Shown here: piece after piece, positions 1-8,115 of the stretch
Position numbering within the stretch: position 1 is the stretch's first letter
Layout of the letters: every line of letters begins with the position of its first letter
Assembly: GCA_016705365.1 (NCBI GenBank)
Contig: JADIYI010000002.1
Location: 186,001 to 250,000, forward strand
Direction: 5' to 3'
DNA from: Gammaproteobacteria bacterium
Lineage (GTDB): Bacteria > Pseudomonadota > Gammaproteobacteria > Pseudomonadales > UBA5518
Length of the DNA stretch: 64,000 bases
Translations under genes and position numbers: made by a program
The notes under the pieces: model-generated
The model's input: only the letters and a program-made list of their open reading frames with translations
Database searches by the model: none
What the model was told of the DNA's origin: nothing

Positions 1-627
1 GATGCGTTGCACCGCGGCACCATCGCAGCGGATGCCGAGGCGCGCGCAGAAATCCTGCACCACGCAGTTCCCGGGAAAGCTGGCGGGCGCGAACGACCAG
101 TAAGCCACGCGCTCGCGCCCGAGTACCGTTTCGAATTTTTCAAAGCGTTCGCGGTAGCGCGGATAATTCTGTTCGAGCCTGAAGGAGCCGAGGCCGCTCT
201 TGACTCGCTGCTGGAACACGCTTTCCATGAAGGCGAGCGGTGAGCGAACATATCCGACCGCACTGATCCCGGCGGCATGCGGACGGATGAAATCGCACAA
301 CGCGGCGAATTCCAGCGCGCTGAAATTGGCCAGCAGCTCGGCGGAAAGCAGCGCGGTGCGACCGTCGGCACGCTCGAGTTCACGTGCCAGCGCGGCGCGG
401 GTGGCCTGAATTTCCTTCTTCACCTCGGCGGGAGTGAGCCCGAGCTTGATGTTGCGGTGATGTTGTTCCGGATGGGCAAGGAAAGCGGCGGCAATGATAT
501 TCCCCGAACCGCGGCGGCCGAGGTCGAGATTGAAGAATCGAGGATCGGCGAGAGAGCGCAGCAGATAGGTCTGGATCGACGAGCTACCGGTTTTCGGCAT
601 GCCGTAATGGATGATGCAGGCGCTCAT
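1..627 (-). CDS. Sulfotransferase-like protein, C-terminus beyond window
   Basis: Open frame of 209 codons with no stop, cut by the left window edge, so only the N-terminal part is seen. It starts at the ATG complementary to 625-627. Residues 8-19 (YGMPKTGSSSIQ) match the 5'-phosphosulfate-binding loop of PAPS-dependent sulfotransferases, which normally lies right after the first beta strand as here. Later stretches such as GYVRSPLAFMES (near residue 117) resemble the 3'-phosphate-binding region with its conserved Arg and Ser. It would move a sulfuryl group from PAPS to a carbohydrate, lipid or other acceptor; the acceptor cannot be read from this fragment. It is transcribed away from the META-domain gene, with about 100 bases between them. 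The family call is fairly safe, the substrate unknown. Confidence 0.75.
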   Translation of the reverse strand, partial: MSACIIHYGMPKTGSSSIQTYLLRSLADPRFFNLDLGRRGSGNIIAAAFLAHPEQHHRNIKLGLTPAEVKKEIQATRAALARELERADGRTALLSAELLANFSALEFAALCDFIRPHAAGISAVGYVRSPLAFMESVFQQRVKSGLGSFRLEQNYPRYRERFEKFETVLGRERVAYWSFAPASFPGNCVVQDFCARLGIRCDGAAVQRI

Positions 628-726
628 GCGCGCTCCCGGGAAGGTATTGGAATATCATGATAGGGGTCATGTTGCGCGGCTTCAATGCACGGCAGTCGGC
701 GCATCGATACACGAGGAGAGACAGCG

Positions 727-1626
727 ATGAGGGGACGCAGATCATTGGTGGGTATCGCGGCGCTGCTGCTTGCGACGTTGGCGGGAGCCGGACCGCCAGC
801 GCAAGCGCCTTCGCTGGACGAGATCGCCAATACCGGTATCAACGGCATCGGCGAGCTCGGCTTCGTGCAGTTGCGCGATGGCGTGTACGAAGGCGCGCCA
901 TATGTGGCCGGCGGCGCCGCGCGACCGATGGTGAGCTTGTTGCGCGAGCTCAGCGTGCACGGCGATCTCGATGGCGCTGCGGGGGAGGAGCGTGCGCTGC
1001 TCCTGAGTTCCACTACGGGCGGTAGCGGCGAGCGCATCTACCTCGCGGCGTTCGGTCGTGGCGCGGACGGGCAGATCCGCAACATCGCTTCGGTTCTGGT
1101 CGGGGATCGCGTCAAACTGCGAGCGCTGGCAATCGATTCCCCGCTGCTGGTGCTCGATGTGGTCGAGACCGCGCCCGGCGAGGCTGCCTGTTGCGGGACC
1201 CGGCTGGCGCGGCGCAGTTATCGGCTCGAGGATGCGACACTGCAACTGGTGGGCAACGAAACCCGGGGGCGGCTGTCTCTCGCGGCGATTTCCGGTATCG
1301 AATGGACGCTGGTCGAGCACAACGCAGAGGCGCTGGCCGAAGGCATCAGGGCCCCGACCCTGCGGATCAGCGAGGGCCAGGCCGCCGGGTTCTCCGGATG
1401 CAATAATTTCCATGCTCGCTTGCAGGAGCCTGCGGCGGGCGAGATTCGCCTCGAACCGACCACGATGATCTCCACCCGGATGGCTTGCGAGGAGTCCCGA
1501 TCGGCACTCGAATCGGGCTACCTGGCGGATCTGTCCGCGATCAATCGCTATACCTTTCTGCAGGGTCGTCTGGTACTCGGCTGGCAGCGTGGCGAGAGCA
1601 GTGGTCGGCTGACGTTCCGCCGCTAG
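727..1626 (+). CDS. Exported META-domain (HslJ-like) protein
   Basis: A 299-residue protein. I chose the ATG at 727 over an in-frame upstream ATG because a GAGGAGAG ribosome site lies just before it and the first residues then form a signal peptide: MRGRR followed by a hydrophobic run ending in an AxA-type site near residue 27. The N-terminal half is not recognised. The last third (from about residue 195) is a META domain like HslJ: it begins with a SGIEWTLV strand and holds GFSGCNNFHA, the typical GCN-N turn, then the TRMACEE stretch. META domains occur in heat-shock and outer-membrane-associated proteins linked to envelope stress and novobiocin resistance. A periplasmic location is inferred. 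No operon partner is evident. Confidence 0.75.
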   Translation: MRGRRSLVGIAALLLATLAGAGPPAQAPSLDEIANTGINGIGELGFVQLRDGVYEGAPYVAGGAARPMVSLLRELSVHGDLDGAAGEERALLLSSTTGGSGERIYLAAFGRGADGQIRNIASVLVGDRVKLRALAIDSPLLVLDVVETAPGEAACCGTRLARRSYRLEDATLQLVGNETRGRLSLAAISGIEWTLVEHNAEALAEGIRAPTLRISEGQAAGFSGCNNFHARLQEPAAGEIRLEPTTMISTRMACEESRSALESGYLADLSAINRYTFLQGRLVLGWQRGESSGRLTFRR

Positions 1627-1648
1627 GCGCGCCCCGCGGCGCATGGTC

Positions 1649-2464
1649 TCAATTCTTGCGCCCGCGAATTCCTTTTTCCATCATGATGCGGGTCGCGATT
1701 TCCTCGACGGACAGGTGAGTCGCGTTCAGAAAGGGCACGTGGTAGCGGCTCAGCAGGCCCTCGACCTGGCGCACCTCATCCTCGCACTGGCGCAACGAGG
1801 CGTAGCGGCTTTGCGGGCGGCGCTCGTTGCGGATCGCCGCGAGGCGCTGCGGGTCGATGCTGAGCCCGAACAGCTTGTGCTGATGGGGCAGGAGTTGCGG
1901 CGGCAGGCGTGTGCTCTCGAGATCGTCCTCGGTGATCGGGTAATTCGCGGCGTAGACCCCGAACTGCATCGCAAGGTAGATGCATGACGGCGTCTTGCCG
2001 CAGCGCGAGACACCGGTCAGGATCACGTCGGCCTTGGCATAATTACTGCCGCTGGCACCGTCATCGTTCGACATTGCGTAGTGCACGGCGTCGATACGCG
2101 CGTGGTACAGGTCATGGTGCTTGCCGTGGTAGCGGCCGACGCTGAAACTGGAAGGCCTGCCGAGAGCGGATTCCAGGGGCGCGAGAAAGGTCGAGAAGAT
2201 ATCGAACATGCAACCCTGCGATGAGGCGAGTATCTGGCGCAGGTTACGGTCGATGATGGTGTCGAAAATCAGTGGTGGAAAGCCGTCCCCGAGCGCCGCC
2301 TCGTCGATTCGCGCAACCGCGCGCTCGGCTTTCTGTCCGGTGTCGACATAGGGCAGGCGCACGAACTCGAACTCGATGCCCTCGAACTGGGAGAGCAATG
2401 CCTCGCCGAGGGTTTCAGCGGTGATGCCGGTGCCGTCCGACACGAAGAACGCGGTGCGTTTCAT
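1649..2464 (-). CDS. ppsR: PEP synthase regulatory protein (kinase/pyrophosphorylase)
   Basis: A 271-residue DUF299 family protein. It starts MKRTAFFVSDGTGITAE, the typical DGTG opening, and carries the P-loop GVSRCGKTPS at residues 151-160. In characterised members this enzyme uses ADP to phosphorylate a threonine of PEP synthase, switching it off, and removes the phosphate with Pi to give pyrophosphate. It is divergent from ppsA with about 95 bases between starts, the usual arrangement for regulator and target. Longer in-frame upstream extensions run into ppsA and are not needed for the domain. Length matches the family. Confidence 0.95.
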   Translation of the reverse strand: MKRTAFFVSDGTGITAETLGEALLSQFEGIEFEFVRLPYVDTGQKAERAVARIDEAALGDGFPPLIFDTIIDRNLRQILASSQGCMFDIFSTFLAPLESALGRPSSFSVGRYHGKHHDLYHARIDAVHYAMSNDDGASGSNYAKADVILTGVSRCGKTPSCIYLAMQFGVYAANYPITEDDLESTRLPPQLLPHQHKLFGLSIDPQRLAAIRNERRPQSRYASLRQCEDEVRQVEGLLSRYHVPFLNATHLSVEEIATRIMMEKGIRGRKN

Positions 2465-2559
2465 GAACTGAATCCTGATCTCGGTCAGCGGATTTTGGCA
2501 TAGCCCTCGGGTAGTATGTAGCCCGACGGTTGTTTCGCACAGGGCAGGAGGAACACACA

Positions 2560-4920
2560 GTGATCGAACGGACGGTTCGCTTCGAGCATCTCGGGATGCA
2601 CGATGTTGGGCGGGTTGGTGGCAAGAATGCCTCGCTGGGAGAGATGATCCAGGGGCTGGCCAGCGCCCATGTGCGGGTGCCCGACGGTTTCGCCACCACC
2701 GCCGATGCCTATCGCGAGTTTCTTGCGCACGAGGGGCTGGCGGCACGCATCGATGGGCGGCTTGCGTCTCTCGATGTCGACGACGTGAACGCCCTGGCGC
2801 TTGCCGGCAGCGAGATCCGCGAGTGGATTCGTGCCACGCCGCTGCCGGAGCCTCTGCAGCAGGCCATCGCCGCGGAGTATGCGCAGCTCGGCGATGGCCA
2901 GCCGATCGCGGTGGCGGTGCGTTCCTCGGCGACCGCCGAGGATTTGCCGGATGCCTCGTTTGCGGGTCAGCAGGAAACCTATCTGAATGTCAGCGGTCTC
3001 GACGGGGTGATCACGGGGGTGCACGAGGTGTTCGCCTCGCTGTACAACGATCGCGCCATTTCCTATCGCGTGCACAAGGGTTTCGACCATGCCTCGGTGG
3101 CGCTGTCGGCCGGGATCCAGCGCATGGTGCGCTGCGGCACGGGCGCGAGCGGAGTGATGTTCACGCTCGATACCGAATCGGGTTTCTCCGGGGTGGTGTT
3201 CATCACCGCGGCATGGGGCTTGGGTGAAACCGTGGTGCAGGGCGCGGTAAACCCCGATGAATTCTATGTGTTCAAGCACGCGCTCGAGGCCGGCAAGGAC
3301 GCGATCCTGCGTCGCAGCCTCGGCGACAAGAAGCTGCGCATGGTGTACGGCAGCGCGGGAACCGTTACCGAGGACGTGCCGCTCGAACTGCAGCAAAAAT
3401 TCTGCGTGAGCGATGCGGAGGTGATGGAGCTCGGGCGGATAGCGCTCAGCATCGAGCAGCATTACGGCCGCGCGATGGATATCGAGTGGGGCCGCGATGG
3501 CGAGGACGGACTGCTCTATGTACTGCAGGCGCGCCCCGAGACCGTGCGCAGCCAGCAGGGCGGCGGCGCCATCGAGCGCTACCTGCTGAAGGAGCGCGGC
3601 GAGCTGTTGTGCGAGGGACGCAGCATCGGCCACAAGATCGGCGCGGGGCAGGTGCGGGTTATCCGCGATGCCTCCGGCATGGAGCGAGTGCGCGAGGGGG
3701 ATGTGCTGGTCACCGACATGACCGACCCCGACTGGGAGCCGATCATGAAGCGCGCCGCCGCGGTGGTGACCAATCGCGGGGGACGTACCTGTCATGCGGC
3801 GATCATTGCGCGTGAACTCGGCATCCCCGCCGTGGTCGGTTGCGGCAACGCGACCGAAGTGCTCGCCGATGATGCGCTGGTGACTGTTTCCTGCGCCGAG
3901 GGAGACACCGGCAATGTCTACGCCGGGCACCTCGACTATCAGGTCAGCGCGGACGATCTGCAGACGATGCCCGCGCTGCCGATCAAGCTGATGATGAACG
4001 TCGGCAACCCCGACCGGGCCTTCGATTTTTGCCAGCTCCCGAACGAGGGCGTGGGATTGGCGCGGCTCGAGTTCATCATCAACCGCATGATCGGGGTCCA
4101 TCCGAAGGCGCTGCTGAATTTCGCCACCCTGGGCGGGGAAGTGCGCCAGGCAGTCGAACGCCGCCTCCACGGTTATGATTCGCCGACCGGTTATTTCGTC
4201 AGCAAGCTGAGCGAGGGCGTGGCGACGATAGCCGCGGCGTTCTACCCGAAGCCGGTGATCGTGAGGCTGTCGGATTTCAAGTCCAACGAGTATGCGCACC
4301 TGGTTGGCGGCCAGCAGTACGAGCCGGTCGAGGAGAACCCGATGCTCGGCTTTCGCGGCGCCTCGCGGTATGTGGACGAGGGTTTCCGCGACTGTTTCGA
4401 GCTCGAGTGTCGTGCGCTCAAGTACGTTCGCGAGCAGATGGGGCTCGACAACGTGCAGGTGATGGTCCCGTTCGTGCGCACTGTCAGCGAGGGCCGGCGG
4501 GTGGTCGAGCTGCTGGCGGAAAACGGACTGCGACGCGGCGAAAACGGCTTGCGCGTGATCATGATGTGCGAGGTGCCGAGCAATGCGCTGCTGGCGGAGC
4601 AGTTTCTCGAATACTTCGACGGCTACTCGATCGGCTCCAACGATCTCACCCAACTCACTCTGGGGCTCGATCGCGATTCGGGGCTGGTTGCAACACTGTT
4701 CGATGAGCGTGACGAGGCAGTGAAAGCCCTGCTGTCGCTGGCGATCGATGCCTGCAATCGCATGGGCCGTTATGTCGGAATCTGTGGCCAGGGCCCTTCC
4801 GACCACCCTGATCTGGCGGCATGGCTGATGAGCAAGGGCATCCAGAGCATGTCGCTCAGTCCGGATGTCATCGTCGATACCTGGATGATGCTGAGCAAGC
4901 CGCAAGCGCCGGAACATTGA
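2560..4920 (+). CDS. ppsA: Phosphoenolpyruvate synthase
   Basis: A 786-residue PEP synthase (pyruvate, water dikinase; E. coli enzyme is about 792). It makes PEP from pyruvate and ATP for gluconeogenesis. A GTG start at 2560 follows AGGAGG at good spacing; a TTG ten codons upstream is less likely. Domains in order: N-terminal nucleotide-binding domain starting GRVGGKNASLGEM, the swivelling phosphohistidine domain with GGRTCHAAIIARELG (catalytic His412), and the C-terminal PEP/pyruvate-binding barrel ending with the GICGQGPSDHPD segment around the conserved Cys. All key motifs are intact. Its regulator ppsR lies divergently next to it, which supports post-translational control. Growth on organic acids or lipids would need this enzyme. 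Confidence 0.97.
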   Translation: MIERTVRFEHLGMHDVGRVGGKNASLGEMIQGLASAHVRVPDGFATTADAYREFLAHEGLAARIDGRLASLDVDDVNALALAGSEIREWIRATPLPEPLQQAIAAEYAQLGDGQPIAVAVRSSATAEDLPDASFAGQQETYLNVSGLDGVITGVHEVFASLYNDRAISYRVHKGFDHASVALSAGIQRMVRCGTGASGVMFTLDTESGFSGVVFITAAWGLGETVVQGAVNPDEFYVFKHALEAGKDAILRRSLGDKKLRMVYGSAGTVTEDVPLELQQKFCVSDAEVMELGRIALSIEQHYGRAMDIEWGRDGEDGLLYVLQARPETVRSQQGGGAIERYLLKERGELLCEGRSIGHKIGAGQVRVIRDASGMERVREGDVLVTDMTDPDWEPIMKRAAAVVTNRGGRTCHAAIIARELGIPAVVGCGNATEVLADDALVTVSCAEGDTGNVYAGHLDYQVSADDLQTMPALPIKLMMNVGNPDRAFDFCQLPNEGVGLARLEFIINRMIGVHPKALLNFATLGGEVRQAVERRLHGYDSPTGYFVSKLSEGVATIAAAFYPKPVIVRLSDFKSNEYAHLVGGQQYEPVEENPMLGFRGASRYVDEGFRDCFELECRALKYVREQMGLDNVQVMVPFVRTVSEGRRVVELLAENGLRRGENGLRVIMMCEVPSNALLAEQFLEYFDGYSIGSNDLTQLTLGLDRDSGLVATLFDERDEAVKALLSLAIDACNRMGRYVGICGQGPSDHPDLAAWLMSKGIQSMSLSPDVIVDTWMMLSKPQAPEH

Positions 4921-5028
4921 GGATGGCGTGACCGGATGGGGCTGCGCCGAGACGCGGGGCGGTTGCCGCGCTCGCCGCGTTTGCCGACTCCCGACGGCGC
5001 GAGCGGCGGACGCGACCGAGGCGGGCGA

Positions 5029-5820
5029 TCATTCGAGCAATTCGACCCGTACCTCGACCTGCTCGCTGGACCGCGTGCCGGTTTGCAGTCTGCCGCCCAG
5101 GTTGCTGCTCCCGCCCTGGCTGCTCTGTTCGATACCGCCGAGATAGATCCATTCGCCGAGGCGTCCGGTTACCTTGCTCTGCAGGCTGCCGGTGCGCACG
5201 GTGGCGCCATCGAGACGATCGCCCTGCTCGTCGATTTCGAGCGTGACCTGCTCGCCGCTGACGCGGGCGCTGACCAGGAAACCCTGCTGTATCTCCTGGT
5301 AATCGATACCCATTCCCCAGCGTCCACCGGCGGGCACAGGCAGCAGCTGACCATTGCTGATGAGCACCGGCTTGCCTTCGAGTGCGCGGATGTTCTGGGA
5401 GCCCGTGCGCTCGCCGGTACTGATGCGCCGGGTGCCGCTCACGGTCACGCTGCTGCCGGACCCTGCGGCGGGCCGACCGGTCGAGATGCTGGTGTTTCCC
5501 TGCTGCAGGGTGCCGGAAATCGCGCCCCCCTGCTGGCTGCTGTCGGCGGTGCCGTTGCGCCGCACGCTGATCAGGAGGTTGCGTTGGGGGGTGTCGAGTT
5601 GCTCCAGCAACTCGCTGATCCTGCTCATCGCTCCGGCGTCCGCGCTCACCACCAGCGAGTTGCGATAGACCGAGACCGACTCATAGGGTCCGAGCAGCGG
5701 CTGCACGATCGGCAGCAGTGCCTCGGCGTCGGCGTGCTGGAGTTCGAATACCTGCAATTCGGCCAGCAGCCGTGCCGGGCACAGCAGCAAAGCGATACAC
5801 AGCAGCAGGCGGCGTAGCAT
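5029..5820 (-). CDS. Exported secretin N-domain-like protein
   Basis: A 263-residue protein with a clear signal peptide (MLRRLLLCIALLLCPARLLA). Residues about 20-80 (LQVFELQHADAEALLPIVQPLL... then SLVVSADAGAMSRISELLEQLD) read like one N1-type repeat of secretins, the small KH-like domain in the periplasmic part of GspD. The rest is Gly/Ser/Thr-rich and then beta-rich, without the pore-forming secretin core. It is therefore not a channel by itself; it could be a periplasmic partner or a degenerate secretin relative. It stands alone between ppsA and tag, about 10 kb from the gsp locus. The secretin relationship is a motif-level judgement. Confidence 0.6.
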   Translation of the reverse strand: MLRRLLLCIALLLCPARLLAELQVFELQHADAEALLPIVQPLLGPYESVSVYRNSLVVSADAGAMSRISELLEQLDTPQRNLLISVRRNGTADSSQQGGAISGTLQQGNTSISTGRPAAGSGSSVTVSGTRRISTGERTGSQNIRALEGKPVLISNGQLLPVPAGGRWGMGIDYQEIQQGFLVSARVSGEQVTLEIDEQGDRLDGATVRTGSLQSKVTGRLGEWIYLGGIEQSSQGGSSNLGGRLQTGTRSSEQVEVRVELLE

Positions 5821-5894
5821 CGGGCAGTCTCCGGTGATTGGCTGGTCCGACAGGCACTGCTACAGTGTAGCGCGATCGTCCCCGGGAGAGCTTG

Positions 5895-6479
5895 ATGAAA
5901 TCACCGCAGCGCTGCCCCTGGGTGGATCTCGGCAAGCCGCTCTATGTCAGCTATCACGATCAGGAGTGGGGAGTGCCGGTACACGATGATCGCAAGATGT
6001 TCGAGCTGCTGCTGCTCGAGTCGGCGCAGGCGGGGTTGAGCTGGTATACGGTGCTCGGCAAGCGCGAGAACTACCGGCGGCTCTTCGATGACTTCGATCC
6101 GCAGCGGATCGCCGCGTATGACGCAACCAAGATCGAGGCTCTGCTCGGCGATGCCGGGATCATCCGCAACCGGTTGAAGGTCGAATCCGCGGTAAACAAC
6201 GCCAGACGCTACCTCGAGCTCGTCGCCGAGCGTGGCTCCTTCGCGGATTACCTGTGGAGCTTCGTCGGCGGCAAGGTGAAACTCAACCGGTTGCGCTCGC
6301 AGGCGGACTATCCCGCCCGCAGTGCGGAGTCTGATGCGCTCAGCATGGATCTCAAGCGGCGTGGATTCCGCTTTGTCGGTTCAACCATCATGTATGCGCA
6401 CATGCAGGCCAGCGGCCTGGTCAACGATCATGCGCTCGGGTGTTTCCGCCGCGCCCAGCTCATCACGAGCGGCGCTTGA
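5895..6479 (+). CDS. tag: DNA-3-methyladenine glycosylase I
   Basis: A 194-residue monofunctional base-excision glycosylase that removes 3-methyladenine from alkylated DNA (E. coli Tag is 187 residues). The ATG at 5895 follows GGGAGAG; a TTG directly before it is in frame. The opening CPWVDLGKPLYVSYHDQEWG and the C-terminal HMQASGLVNDHALGC keep the Cys and His residues that bind the structural zinc in E. coli Tag (Cys4, His17, His175, Cys179). The catalytic region ESAQAGLSWYTVLGKRENY is intact. The 3' end overlaps the convergent helix-turn-helix gene by 17 bases. Confidence 0.95.
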   Translation: MKSPQRCPWVDLGKPLYVSYHDQEWGVPVHDDRKMFELLLLESAQAGLSWYTVLGKRENYRRLFDDFDPQRIAAYDATKIEALLGDAGIIRNRLKVESAVNNARRYLELVAERGSFADYLWSFVGGKVKLNRLRSQADYPARSAESDALSMDLKRRGFRFVGSTIMYAHMQASGLVNDHALGCFRRAQLITSGA

Positions 6480-7197
6480 CACGACGGGCACCAGGCTTCG
6501 GCTCCTCGTCTTGCTCGGTTGGCGGCTCTCCAATCCGCTCCTGTTCGGCCACGAAATGGATGGCCATGTCGAATGCGTCCTGGGTAAATTGCAGCACCCT
6601 CTGAAAACCGGCATCGGAAAGTTTGCGGGCGGTATCGTGCCGGCGGTAGATGTTGATGAAATTGCGCTCCCGTTCGAACTGGATCGGCAGCTGGTCTATT
6701 TTAAGGTCGTGCAGGACCTGCCAGAGGCGAGGGTGGTAGGTCCGGGTGTATCTGAGCACGAAGGGCAGCGGATCATTGCGCGCGACCAGTGACGCGAGGC
6801 GCAGGATGAGTTCGAAAGACAGCACTTCACGTCCGTCCTCCACTGCCTCCAGGATGCTCTTGTCGCGCAGGTTGAGGGCGTCGGAGACTTCGATGACAGT
6901 CATTCCGGCCACTTCGCGCATATCGCGCAGGGACTCGCCGGCGGAGGCCATCATGCGCAATTGCTCGGGCGAGCGGGCCACCGCCCGCGCGGCAGTTTCG
7001 CGGGTGCGCGAGGCGATTTTCAGCGCGGTACTGGTCAGGTCCGTGGTGATGCCCGAAATACTGTCGATGAACGAGCTAAGGGGCGAATCGTGCCCGCGTG
7101 GCGTGGATGGTGCTTCGTCACTCGCCCGATCGGGGCGCTTGGGGTTACTGCGCCCTTTCGAGGTAGGGGAGGTCTTGCGTTTTTTTCGCTCGGTCAT
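6463..7197 (-). CDS. Helix-turn-helix (XRE-like) protein of unknown role
   Basis: A 244-residue protein. The first 35 residues are rich in Lys, Arg, Ser and Pro and likely disordered. Residues about 60-85 form an Arg/Ala-rich helix. Residues about 88-140 (ESLRDMREVAGMTVIEVSDA and on through the second helix to LASLVARNDPLP) fit an XRE-type helix-turn-helix with the usual recognition-helix spacing. The C-terminal part holds many aromatic residues and ends in a basic tail. It is probably DNA-binding and cytoplasmic, but no family name came to mind and no target is visible. It lies upstream of the phosphatase-mltD genes' 3' end on the same strand and converges on tag. Confidence 0.65.
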   Translation of the reverse strand: MTERKKRKTSPTSKGRSNPKRPDRASDEAPSTPRGHDSPLSSFIDSISGITTDLTSTALKIASRTRETAARAVARSPEQLRMMASAGESLRDMREVAGMTVIEVSDALNLRDKSILEAVEDGREVLSFELILRLASLVARNDPLPFVLRYTRTYHPRLWQVLHDLKIDQLPIQFERERNFINIYRRHDTARKLSDAGFQRVLQFTQDAFDMAIHFVAEQERIGEPPTEQDEEPKPGARRVKRRS

Positions 7198-7221
7198 GGT
7201 AGCGAGTCTCCGGTGTACTGC

Positions 7222-8115
7222 TCAGGATTCGAGCAGGTTTTCGCGCAGCTTGCTCAACGTATCGTCATCGATGCCCAGTTCGTCCCTGAGGTACGCCTGC
7301 AATCCTCCGTATTCGCGCTCGATGGTGTCGAGCGCGGATTCGATGTAGGCGGGTTCGACGCCGAGCAGTGGCCGTGCCAGTTCGGGATCGGTGCGAAACA
7401 GTGACACCACGCGCAGGATCAGCAGGTTGCGCTCGATCCGGTCGGCGGTGTAGGTGTTGGTCTTGAGGAAATCCTCGATCACGGTTTCACGCGGCACGCC
7501 GACCGCCAGCAGCGCCAGCGCGGCGGCGAATCCGGCGCGATCCTTGCCGCCGGTGCAATGAAACACCAGCGGCAGGTTGTCTGCCTGCGCCAGTTCGCGC
7601 AGGAAGCGGGCATAGGCGCCACCGAAATCGCTAACGAAACGGCGGTTGCCTTCGATCAGCATGGCGCGGAAATCCACACCCTCGAGTTCGCCGCTGCGCA
7701 GGCGCTGCGATATCTCCTCGATCGCGGTGCCGTCCACGGTCACCGGATCGATCACGTAGCGCAGCGTCAGGTCCGGTGGCAGGTGGTCCGGTTCCGCCGC
7801 GCGCTCGTCGTCGGAGCGCAGATCGACGACGCTGTTGATGCCAAGGAGCTTCAGGTAAAGCTGGTCCTGTTCGCTCAGATCGGCAAGGGTGTCCGAGCGG
7901 TAGAGAACTCCCCAGCGGGTGGAGCGCCCGTCCGCAGTCCGGTAGCCGCCCAGTTCGCGGAAATTGTGCGCGCCATCGAAGGGCAGCAGGCGCGCCGCGT
8001 CACGCTCGGGTTCCGGTAACTGGGCCGGTATCACGCGCTGTGCCGCCGGCCCCTTGCCACCGCAGGCCACGAGCAACGCCAGCAGGGTGACGCCGCAAAT
8101 CGTTCGCCAGGCCAT
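7222..8115 (-). CDS. Lipoprotein tyrosine/dual-specificity-type phosphatase
   Basis: A 297-residue protein with a lipoprotein signal (LLALLVAC, lipid Cys18), so it is probably anchored on the periplasmic face of a membrane. The body matches the bacterial Y_phosphatase3 family: NFRELGGYRTADGR near residue 51, LYRSDTLADLS, VVDLRSDDE, and the CX5R signature HCTGGKDRAG at 186-195 with catalytic Cys187 and Arg193. Relatives hydrolyse phosphotyrosine or phosphoinositides; the substrate here is unknown. Its ATG shares one base with the stop of mltD (TGATG), which implies translational coupling and points to an envelope role. Confidence 0.85.
   Translation of the reverse strand: MAWRTICGVTLLALLVACGGKGPAAQRVIPAQLPEPERDAARLLPFDGAHNFRELGGYRTADGRSTRWGVLYRSDTLADLSEQDQLYLKLLGINSVVDLRSDDERAAEPDHLPPDLTLRYVIDPVTVDGTAIEEISQRLRSGELEGVDFRAMLIEGNRRFVSDFGGAYARFLRELAQADNLPLVFHCTGGKDRAGFAAALALLAVGVPRETVIEDFLKTNTYTADRIERNLLILRVVSLFRTDPELARPLLGVEPAYIESALDTIEREYGGLQAYLRDELGIDDDTLSKLRENLLES

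Noticed and set aside
2485..4917. Long open frame on the minus strand opposite ppsA
   Set aside because: It mirrors the full ppsA gene, has no recognisable domain, and is a common result of GC-rich codon use.
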